DNA of 64,000 bases, taken from positions 8,686 through 72,685 of the forward strand of contig CAAEMX010000049.1 in NCBI GenBank assembly GCA_900757185.1, read 5' to 3'. This document shows, in pieces, positions 54,161 to 62,049 of the stretch. Numbering within the stretch: position 1 is the first letter of the stretch; each line of letters opens with the position of its first letter. The position numbers and the translations under genes were made by a program. This stretch comes from an uncultured Collinsella sp. Lineage in GTDB: Bacteria > Actinomycetota > Coriobacteriia > Coriobacteriales > Coriobacteriaceae. A model generated the notes under the pieces. The model was not told the origin of the DNA, did no database searches, and saw only the letters and a list, made by a program, of their open reading frames with translations.

Positions 54161-54583
54161 ATCCCAACTCTCCTGCGGCGACCTCGGCGTGTCAAAGTGC
54201 AAAATAGGGTCTTTTTCAAAAACTTGGCTTGCAGATTGGAGGGGGACTGGTCCTGCAGGTGCGCCATCGCCACTATGGGACTCCTGAACGAGACGGATGG
54301 CGAGGCGGCGGCCGAGCCGCCGATCAGCCCCGTGGAGGCCGTTCGCGCCGAAAGGTCGGTGCTCCTGGAATTCGTCGTGTTGCCCGCGAAGGCGGCGTAG
54401 CGGTGGTAAGATGCAGGCGTTTTAGGCGGCGATTCGGGCAATCCGGACCGAATTTGCTGCCCGACAGGATGGCCTTCGGCCACCATTCGTTAGGATGGTT
54501 TGCACTAATATTCAGCGCACCACTGCTTCTTGGGTTTCCTGCTCGATATAAACGGTGCAAAGGTATTGCTTGCAGGAGGGGCA
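54161..54583. other. Gap before the HEPN-led operon
   Basis: A GC-rich frame (54197-54400) reads MGLLNETDGEAAAEPPISPV from codon 27 and ends LEFVVLPAKAA. It has no ribosome site or family match and may be a gene end left by rearrangement. The 130 bases before the HEPN gene are AT-rich enough to hold its promoter. Confidence 0.3.
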
Positions 54584-55519
54584 ATGGGAGAGCATATTCC
54601 CAGATTTAAAACGCTTTCCGCGTATTATGAGCAAGACGGCCTCGCTCTGGGCGGACCGCATGAGATCTGCGTCAACATGAGATGCGGGGACATTGCATAC
54701 GATGTTGTCGTCAAGCAATGTCGAACCAGGGAGATAACCACTGTTGCTGCCGAACCGATTCCGTGGACGAACATTCAAACGCCGTTGTTTATAATTGAAA
54801 GACTTCTGATGCTGTTCGATGGGGCTTTTGTTCCATTGGTCAGGGCAGAGTTCGACGGCTCGCCGGATGGCGATGACGGCGAGGCGGAGGTCAGACAGGT
54901 TCTAGCTCGGCGATTAAGCTATTTCGATTCCGACTTACGTTCGTCGAATATTCCCAACGACAAACTCGTTGACTATTGCGATGTTTTGACTGACGACTTG
55001 GTTGGGAAATGGCTTTACTTGGTGGAGCAGCTCGACATTACAAATCAGATGTACCTGTATGCTATGTCGAGGTCTGGGATGCCGATTGACATTCGATGCG
55101 CTTTTCTCATCGAGCTCGCTGAGCCTTTGATTGAGATGTGCAACAAAGAAAGGGGACTGTTCCCTGATTTGGCCGCAAAGAATAAGCCTACATTAAAAGA
55201 GTGCCTCGATGCAGTCATTGGGGAATTTGGTAAGGTAGCTTTTGCTTATGAAATGCAGATGGGAAAGAAAGCCTATGATGCGTTCTTATCTAAGCTGAAG
55301 TGCAGTCGAGTCAGGATTATGCATATTAAGGCCAATCAGCCCAAGGATGAATATCTCAATGGCCTCGAAAGTGCTTTCTATCTCAAAAAGCTCTCATTGA
55401 TGTACAGGGCTATTCTTCTTGATCTGCTCGGGGTACCCGCAAATCTGTTTGAGAAGCGCTTAAGGCATCGTGTGGAAACCTTGGATAACTGGTTTGCTGA
55501 GAACCATCGCAAGCTCTGA
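54584..55519 (+). CDS. HEPN-like domain protein, putative defence RNase
   Basis: A 311-residue protein. The N-terminal 110 residues look beta-rich (ICVNMRCGDIAYDVVVKQ), like the leading domain of ApeA-type anti-phage proteins. The C-terminal third is all-helical and contains LKCSRVRIMHIKANQPKDEY with an Rx4H motif, then YLKKLSLMYRAILLDLLGVP, matching the second half of Apea-like HEPN domains. HEPN proteins are usually RNases in phage defence or toxin systems. ATG 54584 is preceded by AGGAGG at four bases; the frame is open upstream from TTG 54530, and those 18 codons could belong to the protein. First of three same-strand genes. Confidence 0.6.
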   Translation: MGEHIPRFKTLSAYYEQDGLALGGPHEICVNMRCGDIAYDVVVKQCRTREITTVAAEPIPWTNIQTPLFIIERLLMLFDGAFVPLVRAEFDGSPDGDDGEAEVRQVLARRLSYFDSDLRSSNIPNDKLVDYCDVLTDDLVGKWLYLVEQLDITNQMYLYAMSRSGMPIDIRCAFLIELAEPLIEMCNKERGLFPDLAAKNKPTLKECLDAVIGEFGKVAFAYEMQMGKKAYDAFLSKLKCSRVRIMHIKANQPKDEYLNGLESAFYLKKLSLMYRAILLDLLGVPANLFEKRLRHRVETLDNWFAENHRKL

Positions 55520-55576
55520 ATTGTGCGGTTTGAGAAGATTGCTTCTCCATCTTGAGAGATTGGCCGGGAGGGGTTG

Positions 55577-56044
55577 ATGCGAATGACGCTCGCGCGTGAC
55601 AACATCGAGGGGATTCGTACAGCGGAGGATGATACCTCTTTTGTCGGTGCGCCCTTCAAACTGACCTTTGGGAACGTGGCCCGCGAGACTCTTCGCTTGG
55701 CGAAAGTCGAGAGACTTCCCTTTGTCCACGACGAGCTCGCCGAGGGCTTTGCGGTCGAAGCGGGGGTCCCAGATTTGCGCGTGGTTCTCGGTCGAATTCA
55801 GGATCTTTGCTCTGGGCTTGGGCTTCCCCGCCTTCCAGCTGTCATCGTGCGCTCCGACGATGATATGTCTGAAATAGGGTTTTACGAGCTCTATCGCGTG
55901 CTCATTTACCCCGGGCTTCACGAGATGCCTGCGGTCAGAATGCGAGATGTGCGACGGAAGCAGCGAGCCGTTCGCCAGGTGGGGCCCGACGACTGGAAGC
56001 CTCTCCTTGAGGCGGCGGCGATGGTGGACGGGATGATCAAATGA
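55577..56044 (+). CDS. Hypothetical protein of the HEPN-led operon
   Basis: A 155-residue protein of unknown function with no TM segment. The segment VVLGRIQDLCSGLGLPRLPAVIV followed by an acidic SDDDM resembles a short motif seen in several uncharacterised phage- or restriction-linked proteins, but I cannot name the family. The C-terminus is basic (RDVRRKQRAVRQ). GGGAGGGG lies just before ATG 55577. The stop overlaps the ATG of the next gene (ATGA), so it is made together with the membrane protein. It might be the regulator or partner of the HEPN protein. Confidence 0.65.
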   Translation: MRMTLARDNIEGIRTAEDDTSFVGAPFKLTFGNVARETLRLAKVERLPFVHDELAEGFAVEAGVPDLRVVLGRIQDLCSGLGLPRLPAVIVRSDDDMSEIGFYELYRVLIYPGLHEMPAVRMRDVRRKQRAVRQVGPDDWKPLLEAAAMVDGMIK

Positions 56045-56613
56045 TTCCGGATGGCGTTGTAATTAGTTTCAACGGTCAAATCGATTTCGGCACGGTTGTT
56101 GCTCTCCTAGCTCTGGCGCTCACTCTCGTCCAGTGGATTGTCTCGCTGATACGGGGCCGCCGGACGGCCGCGCGGAGCCAGGCATCAGCCATCTGTGCCC
56201 GTGTGGTCAGGATGCCTGAGAGGGAGACGACCACGATTGGCAGGATTAGGATTGATTTCGGGACACAGGTCGGCCTAGAAGTGATGAACAATAGCAACGA
56301 CATCGTTTACCAAGTTATCCTCACTGCCGTACTTGTCCAAGGCGCCGGGCCTCAAGACGGGAGGGACGTCGAGGGATGCAACAGCAGAGTTCTACTCTCG
56401 TCCGTTGCTCCGGGCAAAACCGTGAGGTGCGTCGGGCATCTCGATTGTTCGATGCATAAGGCCCTCGGCTGCGAGGTGGCTTTCACCGATCGTTACGGAC
56501 GCAGTTGGGTGCGGAAGAGCGACGGTCATTTGGGCAGGATTCGATTCAAAACGCCCGTCGATTATTACGGTCTAATGCAGCCTGTAGAGTGGATGGACTT
56601 CGATGAGCCGTAA
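56041..56613 (+). CDS. Single-pass membrane protein with beta-rich cytoplasmic/extracytoplasmic domain
   Basis: A 190-residue protein of unknown function. One TM segment (residues 17-37, TVVALLALALTLVQWIVSLI) is followed by RGRRTAARSQ and about 140 residues of beta-type sequence (IRIDFGTQVGLEVMNNSNDI, VLLSSVAPGKTVRCVGHLDC, VAFTDRYGRSWVRKSDGHL). This resembles N-terminally anchored immunoglobulin-like domains found in some defence operons. It starts inside the upstream stop and ends 65 bases before a strong terminator. A membrane arm next to a HEPN protein suggests a sensor-effector arrangement, but this is inference. Confidence 0.65.
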   Translation: MIPDGVVISFNGQIDFGTVVALLALALTLVQWIVSLIRGRRTAARSQASAICARVVRMPERETTTIGRIRIDFGTQVGLEVMNNSNDIVYQVILTAVLVQGAGPQDGRDVEGCNSRVLLSSVAPGKTVRCVGHLDCSMHKALGCEVAFTDRYGRSWVRKSDGHLGRIRFKTPVDYYGLMQPVEWMDFDEP

Positions 56614-56679
56614 TCGACATGCTCTAATTTTGAACGAAAACCCCGGAGACGATCGATAACGATTCTTCTTTGATGATGC

Positions 56680-56716
56680 AAGCGGCGCTACTAATAGTAG
56701 CGCCGCTTGTTTTATA
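56680..56716 (+). terminator. Terminator of the HEPN-led operon
   Basis: AAGCGGCGCTAC pairs perfectly with GTAGCGCCGCTT across five bases and is followed by GTTTTAT. Confidence 0.92.
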
Positions 56717-56905
56717 TTCCGCTTGCAGATCCATCTGGACATCGCGTTCCAAAACTGGCAGAAACGTTCCTCGTTGCCGAATACGAGATTGTTTTCAGCA
56801 CACAGAGCGGAACACATCCAAATTGCTCCAAATGGTTTGAATGTAACTTCGACCGTTTTCGGTTAGCGGAGTTTTATGGAGTATGAAAAAATCTGGTTGG
56901 AAGTT

Positions 56906-56959
56906 GTTAAATCTCTGGTTTAGAGCGATTTGGCCACCGATCCAAACCAGAGATTTAAC
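56906..56959. repeat. Perfect 16-bp inverted repeat at the end of a truncated gene
   Basis: GTTAAATCTCTGGTTT and AAACCAGAGATTTAAC are separated by 22 bases. The repeat covers the last codons of the minus-strand small gene at 56920-57135. It could be a terminator without a T-run, or a breakpoint/terminal repeat of a lost element. Confidence 0.6.
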
Positions 56960-57135
56960 GTTAGATAGCTGTTGAATCCCAGCCAGTAATTTGACGTAGT
57001 GTCACAGCGGCTGGGCACGCTGCTTTCGGCATGGCTTTGCAGAGTGATTTCGAGCACTGCTTTTAATTGCTTTAGCTGCAGATAGTCTAGAACCGGCTGC
57101 ATCTGAGCTGGGACCATATTGATCAGCGCTTCCAT
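56920..57135 (-). CDS. Small protein, possibly the truncated N-terminus of a tyrosine integrase
   Basis: A 71-residue frame with a very strong ribosome site (GGAGGAAAGGAG) six bases before the ATG. MEALINMVPAQMQPVLDYLQ followed by LKQLKAVLEITLQ resembles the leading helix pair of some phage-integrase-type proteins, but the remainder (NYWLGFNSYLTLNLWFGSV) looks unrelated and runs into a perfect inverted repeat. It is either a broken integrase or a genuine small protein. Confidence 0.4.
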   Translation of the reverse strand: MEALINMVPAQMQPVLDYLQLKQLKAVLEITLQSHAESSVPSRCDTTSNYWLGFNSYLTLNLWFGSVAKSL

Positions 57136-57215
57136 CGGGGGCTCCTTTCCTCCTGGTTCGATGGAAACAATTCTGAAGCGTAGGCCTACGTCCCGGTAAA
57201 TGATTATTTGGTGGC

Positions 57216-57881
57216 TTAACTCATCTCCGCGCCTAAGACAAGCGCCCTCGCTTGTTCAGCGATCCTAAATTGATCATCACTTCCGAACGATATGGCTTTA
57301 TACATTTGAGATACAAGATCGAAATCGTAGTTATGCCCTGGCACCGTGACAATGACGCGCTCGAAAGAGACCGAATATGCACTCAATGAAAGAAAGGCAG
57401 CAAGCGCCTCTTCGAGCATTACCGTATCGGCCAGCACATCCGACCTTATGAATAGGTGATTGTGCGCAAATGGCCTATACCCGCCGCCGTTTAGCTTACC
57501 AAGTTTTTCCTTGTAAGCTTCTATAACCAGGCCAAAAGAATCTTTGCCGCTGGGACCGAAGAGGCCCCAATCAAACACCTCAGCACCAACCTGCTCGATT
57601 CGTTCCGTCAGCCGTTCCTTAAGCTTTGCGTCATCCGTTTCGCGGAGCTTCGCATACAAAGCGTCCGCCTCCTGGGTTTCTTGAGATATTGCTTGGGTTA
57701 CCTCGACTCCCAGGTCATGGAGTTCATCCCAAAGGTCGGGTTTGTCCCTATGCGACAGGTTTCTATACGTTGCTTCATCAAGGAATTGAAGCACGAGACG
57801 GGCGTATACCTCCCAGATATCGAATGGCATATGGGAGGGCAGCACGCCTTCGTAACTTGTCGTTATTCCCTTATTGTCCAT
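57216..57881 (-). CDS. Hypothetical protein in the defence island
   Basis: A 221-residue soluble protein without a recognised domain. It is helix-rich and acidic in the middle (ETQEADALYAKLRETDDAKL), followed by RPFAHNHLFIRSDVLADT and a beta-like VIVTVPGHNYDFDLV. ATG 57881 (MDNKGI) is used; it has no ribosome site, and TTG codons at 57896 and 57905 extend the frame upstream. It starts over the 3' end of the broken hsdS gene, so it may have depended on translation of that gene. Confidence 0.55.
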   Translation of the reverse strand: MDNKGITTSYEGVLPSHMPFDIWEVYARLVLQFLDEATYRNLSHRDKPDLWDELHDLGVEVTQAISQETQEADALYAKLRETDDAKLKERLTERIEQVGAEVFDWGLFGPSGKDSFGLVIEAYKEKLGKLNGGGYRPFAHNHLFIRSDVLADTVMLEEALAAFLSLSAYSVSFERVIVTVPGHNYDFDLVSQMYKAISFGSDDQFRIAEQARALVLGAEMS

Positions 57882-58496
57882 GTTCAAATTGTACAACCTC
57901 GTCAATCGCGATTTTCCCCGCTCATTAGCATCGACAGGAGAGCGTCTCTAAGCGAGGAAAGTGCTTGCATTTCAATCCTGTTGTCGAGAATGGTATCGAA
58001 CAGAGGCATCAAGTTCTCGCAAAGTGCCGAAATGGCACCGGAATTATGGGGTATCTCCAACTGTAGTTTTTCAAGGCGCTCAGGTTAGACTGGGCAGTTC
58101 CCTGTGCAATGCCAATCATATGTTCCTTAAAGGCAGTTTGCCAGAACCAGAAAAAAATCCTGTCAGCGTGTCTTTCCTGACAGAAACGAGCACGGCAACT
58201 CGATGATTAAGTAAACAGTCAGGTTCCGCAACAATTCCGACCCTACCAACACTGCCCATGAGCGAAAGCACGAAATCTCCTAGCATGAGTCTGCAATACG
58301 ATTTTATGCGGCCAGGAATGTTCACGATACGATTGGCGTCAGAACAGTCAACGTTGCCGTCCCGCACGTTCTTGATTGTCTGAACTTTATAGTTGCCGTC
58401 ATCTGAATAAGTGCCGCTATTGAAAGCGTAACCGTTCCCAAAGTCGACCAGTTTATGCAGTGATATAGCAGCGTCGCATTCCGATAGATACCTATC
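57871..58496 (-). pseudogene. hsdS: Truncated and frameshifted type I restriction specificity subunit
   Basis: Minus-strand translation gives, in three frames, the second half of an HsdS protein: LHKLVDFGNGYAFNSGTYSD, then GDFVLSLMGSVGRVGIVAEP (target-recognition domain), then TAFKEHMIGIAQGTAQSNLS, and finally LQLEIPHNSGAISALCENLM with SSLRDALLSMLMSG (conserved C-terminal helix region). Frame changes fall at homopolymers: the T6 run at about 58150 (plus-strand A run), the A5 run near 58069 and the GGGG run near 57918. The first target domain is absent. The break at 58497 coincides with a perfect 26-bp inverted repeat. No hsdM or hsdR is in view. Confidence 0.8.
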
Positions 58497-58555
58497 GAGT
58501 AACCGTCTTTCTCCGTACCGCCTGTAGCGGGCGGTACGGAGAAAGACGGTTACTC
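58497..58555. repeat. Perfect 26-bp inverted repeat at the hsdS breakpoint
   Basis: GAGTAACCGTCTTTCTCCGT.. (58497-58522) and its exact reverse complement (58530-58555) flank a seven-base loop. It marks the point where the hsdS sequence stops. It could be a fold-back junction from a rearrangement, a recombination site for hsdS shuffling, or a terminator. Confidence 0.8.
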
Positions 58556-58739
58556 ACGATCTGCCCACATGTTCCTGCGTTCTATGTTTGCCTGCGTCAC
58601 CGCAGCCCATGCTGAATAAAGTGTTGCGACGATTTTGCCCAAAGCTTATCAGGCTGTTAAGACGCGGTTGTTTTGGTGCTTACACTAAAATCATAAAAGT
58701 CGTATCATTTCATTAGCTTATTCATCTTTAGGAGGAAGA

Positions 58740-60440
58740 ATGCCAACCAACAGCCAGATTCTGATAGACGGATTCATTTCGGACGAATTCTCTAAGCAGA
58801 CTGAATATAGTTCTAAAGGGGACTACTTTGAACTGTTGGCTTCTTCTCGATACATGGCTCCATACGACCTTGACGACGATGAGATAGCGGAAGGGCTCAT
58901 TGGAGGGTCGCGAGACGGGGGCTGCGATGCTATTTACATCTTCGCCAACAATTATTTCTTGAGTGAGGATGTCCAGATTCAAAACTACATCAATCGTGGA
59001 TCAAGGGTTGAAATTGTTATTCTTCAGACTAAGGTTTCAAAATCATTCAAAGAAGACGCGTTCTTGAAGTGGAAGGACACCTGCAATGACCTTCTGACAT
59101 TCGATAAAAACTTAAATGATTTCGACGATAAATATTCTGATCGCGTTATCGATACTTTTGGAAGAATAAGAGAAGCGATTCAAGCGGCGGCGATGGCCGG
59201 AAACGAAATCCGAATGAAGTTCGTGTACATCGCGAATGCGGATTCACCATCGGACGGCGTTAAGATTCAGAAAGAGCAGCTTCCCGCTGCCATTGACGAA
59301 ATCGTCGGCGTAAGCCGATTTAGTTCTTCGTGTGTTTTAGTTGGAGCAGACGAATTGATGCGCATCTGGTCGCCTCCCGCAGAGAGCGGGCTTGTTATGC
59401 GTTTTTCGGGGTCCTATGCATCAGTTCCTCAGAGAACGGATGTCTTTGGCCTGGTGTCTTTGTCGGATTACTACCGCTTCCTCACTGACGACCAAGGACA
59501 GCTCCGTAGCTATCTTTTTGAGGCGAACGTCAGAGATTACGAGGGAAATGTTTCAGTCAACAAAGGAATCAGGGAAACGTTGGAGCATCCTAGCGAAGAC
59601 GATTTCTGGTGGCTCAACAACGGGGTAACGATACTGGCTTCTGAAGCCTACCAAATAGCAGGAGCAGAAGTGAAAATGGAAGAGCCTCGCATCGTTAATG
59701 GACTTCAAACGTCGTATGAAATATATAAATTTATGGAGTCTCGCACAGAAGACGCCGAAGATTCCAGAAATGTGATGGTAAAAATCCTTGTGCCGGGAAG
59801 CGATGAGACCAGAAACAGAGTGATACTGGCGACGAACAACCAAACTCAGGTGAAAAAGACATCGCTTCGCGCTACTGACCAAATCCATATCCAGATAGAA
59901 CTCTACATGAAAAGAAATGGACTGTATTACGAAAGGCGGAAGAACTATTACAAAAACCAGGGGAGGAAGAGAGAAGAGATCGTAACCCTCTCCTTTCTTG
60001 CGCAATGCATGATGTCGATACTTCTCGGCAGGCCGGATCAGGCAAGGGCAAGACCGTCGACACTTTTGTCTGACGAAGTTCAATATAAGAAAATATTTGG
60101 TCAGGATGGCAACCTTGAGGCTTACTACAGAGCCGCTAGTCTCGGAAAACAGGTTTGCCTGAAGTTTCCACAAATTAAGAGAGACTTAGAGGGTTCCCAA
60201 ATAAGCGACATAAGATTTTACGTGATAATGGGCGTTGCTTCCATGTTGTCCAATAAAGATAGCCTGACATTTGGTGACATAGAGAATCTCGACCTTGACA
60301 AGCTTTCAGATGAAATTATTCAAACTGTTGCGGACATGGTGATGGATGTTTATCTGGCCCTTGGCGGAACATCCAAAGCTGCTAAGTCTTACGCCATGGC
60401 AAGTAAGGTCAAGGAAAAGATTTCACTACTGTTGCCTTAG
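58740..60440 (+). CDS. AIPR-family protein (abortive phage infection)
   Basis: A 566-residue protein of the AIPR family, linked to abortive infection. The core reads YLFEANVRDYEGNVSVNKGI, then FWWLNNGVTILASEAYQIAG, PRIVNGLQTSYEIYKFM and VILATNNQTQVKKTSLRATD, the family's conserved central block. The N-terminal region has GDYFELLASSRYMAPYDLDDDEIAEGLIGG and DGGCDAIYIFANN, an arrangement that resembles a restriction-endonuclease-like fold (D...VQIQ/LQTK, with VEIVILQTK). A nuclease function is therefore plausible but unproven. AGGAGGA lies six bases before ATG 58740. It stands alone with its own terminator beside the hsdS remnant. Confidence 0.87.
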   Translation: MPTNSQILIDGFISDEFSKQTEYSSKGDYFELLASSRYMAPYDLDDDEIAEGLIGGSRDGGCDAIYIFANNYFLSEDVQIQNYINRGSRVEIVILQTKVSKSFKEDAFLKWKDTCNDLLTFDKNLNDFDDKYSDRVIDTFGRIREAIQAAAMAGNEIRMKFVYIANADSPSDGVKIQKEQLPAAIDEIVGVSRFSSSCVLVGADELMRIWSPPAESGLVMRFSGSYASVPQRTDVFGLVSLSDYYRFLTDDQGQLRSYLFEANVRDYEGNVSVNKGIRETLEHPSEDDFWWLNNGVTILASEAYQIAGAEVKMEEPRIVNGLQTSYEIYKFMESRTEDAEDSRNVMVKILVPGSDETRNRVILATNNQTQVKKTSLRATDQIHIQIELYMKRNGLYYERRKNYYKNQGRKREEIVTLSFLAQCMMSILLGRPDQARARPSTLLSDEVQYKKIFGQDGNLEAYYRAASLGKQVCLKFPQIKRDLEGSQISDIRFYVIMGVASMLSNKDSLTFGDIENLDLDKLSDEIIQTVADMVMDVYLALGGTSKAAKSYAMASKVKEKISLLLP

Positions 60441-60475
60441 GGCAATCCAGGGCTGTTCTCTAGAATGCCATCAGC

Positions 60476-60511
60476 AGAGAGGTCCTTTTTGCAAAGGGCC
60501 TCTCTATTTTC
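60476..60511 (+). terminator. Terminator of the AIPR gene
   Basis: AGAGAGGTCC pairs with GGGCCTCTCT across about ten bases (one G-T pair) and is followed by ATTTTCG. Confidence 0.8.
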
Positions 60512-60768
60512 GTTCGGTTCCGAACAGTTTGACGATCACTAATCAGCTCGCGTCGTCAACCGCTTCGCTTTCAGCCCCTACTTTGATGCAGGCGTAGGCG
60601 ACGAGCGTGCACAGCCCCATACCCATTCCAATCAGGTGCAACAGGAAGGCCATTTTCTCGCCTTACTTTTCGCCTTCGTACGGCTTTTCGGGGGCGAGCC
60701 CGTCTGGACGGCGTGCCATGAGCACGGCGCCACCCTGACGGCGGCCGGCGTCCACGAGACAACCGAGG
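60512..60768. other. Degraded region with possible small membrane peptide
   Basis: On the minus strand a 36-codon frame (60543-60653) reads MAFLLHLIGMGMGLCTLVAY and is followed by ACIKVGAESE; it would be a single-TM peptide, but its ribosome site is weak. On the plus strand a frame ending at 60792 reads EPVWTACHEHGATLTAAGVH. Neither is a recognised gene, and the sequence looks like joined fragments. Confidence 0.3.
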
Positions 60769-60969
60769 CTATGTACAGGGCGCAGGGGCAGTAGACCACT
60801 GTATGCGGATGAAGTGCGCTGCACAGCGCCGGCACTTGGCCCCAGGGAACATCTCGGCGAGCGAGCCGACCATGCCGACGGCCTTGTCGCCGGTGAACAT
60901 GCGCACGCCGCGAAGCCCTCGTAGCTCGCAATCGAGCTGGCATATGCAGTCCGCTGGTAGTATTTGCAA
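60769..60969 (-). pseudogene. IS256-family (mutator-type) transposase fragment
   Basis: The minus-strand frame reads CELRGLRGVRMFTGDKAVGM then VGSLAEMFPGAKCRRCAAHF. This is the catalytic-core segment of IS256-type transposases (GLRGV..FTGDKA.GMVGS..E.FP.A..QRC..HF), including the conserved second acidic residue region. Both ends are lost and no terminal repeats are seen. Confidence 0.75.
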
Positions 60970-61152
60970 ACTGGCTGATCAGGTAATTCTCACAATGCGC
61001 GTTTTATGCTGGCGGCGGGTTGCGGATATCCCAGTCATTGCAAAAACAATTTCCAAAACATGTGTTCTATTTGAAACTACATGAAGGAAGATCACTATAG
61101 AATGCAAGCTACAATAGCAAACGAGTATTGGACTCGAGTCTAGCGGAGGATT

Positions 61153-62049
61153 ATGGGGTTCCAAGATATCCTTGCTGCGATTGATATCATCACGGGGCCT
61201 GACCCGGCCCTTTCTATCCTGGCGGTTTCGATTGTCGTCGCGCCGGCGTTGCTGTGGTTGTGTAAGCAGGCTTTGGCGCGGTTTTACAAGGCTGATATCT
61301 TTGTTGTGGCACTGGCGTTCGTCGCATTGTTTGCATCGGTTAGGCTTAGCCTTTTATGGTTGACGGGTGTGGCATCGGTCTTTCTCGCGGTGTGTCTGCT
61401 CGCTCTTCCCGCCAACTATTTTTGGTGTGCGCAGCGGCTAGATGACATAGTGGGCAAGGCTGATCCCTCTCTTCCCGATTGCGACTACGTAGCTGCCTTC
61501 AGGCTGATGAACTCGGTTGACCGTGATCGACTGTCCAGAAGGCAGCTCGCCTGCCTCGACAAGGACAGGATTTTCTGCAACATCTACTTGGGAAACAACG
61601 GCGTTGCAAAAAGGATGCTTGAGGACGAAAACTTAGAACCGGCTTTCAGGCATTTCGCCCTCCATATTATCGCGGACTCCGCTTGCGATTGTGCTGGGTC
61701 GCAAGCGGAACTCGAAAGCGCCTTGGCCGAGATATCCGACAAGACAGACCCTTTCATCAAAGTCCAGCTTTGGCACAACCGCGCGGTTGGCTATATCGTG
61801 AACGGTCAGTTCAAAGTCGCCGACGACGAGTTCAAGAAGACGTATCGTGAAGCCAAGCGTCTGGGCGTTCGGAATAAGTCGTTCCTCTTGCTACTGTTTG
61901 AGAATGCAGCATTGAATAAAACGAAAATCGGCTTGCCTGATGGCGGCATTGAAGAAGGGTGGGGGTTGATTGAGGAATGCGAAAAGGCGCTTGCGCCGAT
62001 TGGCCCCAACGATTTTGGGCAGCTCTTCAATCTGCGCTTCTTTTCATGA
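61153..62049 (+). CDS. Membrane protein with helical-repeat domain, N-terminal part (frame broken)
   Basis: A 298-residue frame. Three TM segments lie at about residues 20-44 (LSILAVSIVVAPALLWLCKQ), 49-69 (IFVVALAFVALFASVRL) and 71-92 (WLTGVASVFLAVCLLALPAN). They are followed by helix-turn-helix repeats resembling TPR units (LWHNRAVGYIVNGQFKVADDEFKK). It ends at TGA 62047-62049. The next frame begins ATG 62046 and continues the same style of helices, so either the two are coupled genes (ATGA) or one T was lost from TTTT at 62041-62044 in a single 580-residue protein. GGAGGA precedes the ATG closely. No known family is named. Confidence 0.65.
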   Translation: MGFQDILAAIDIITGPDPALSILAVSIVVAPALLWLCKQALARFYKADIFVVALAFVALFASVRLSLLWLTGVASVFLAVCLLALPANYFWCAQRLDDIVGKADPSLPDCDYVAAFRLMNSVDRDRLSRRQLACLDKDRIFCNIYLGNNGVAKRMLEDENLEPAFRHFALHIIADSACDCAGSQAELESALAEISDKTDPFIKVQLWHNRAVGYIVNGQFKVADDEFKKTYREAKRLGVRNKSFLLLLFENAALNKTKIGLPDGGIEEGWGLIEECEKALAPIGPNDFGQLFNLRFFS

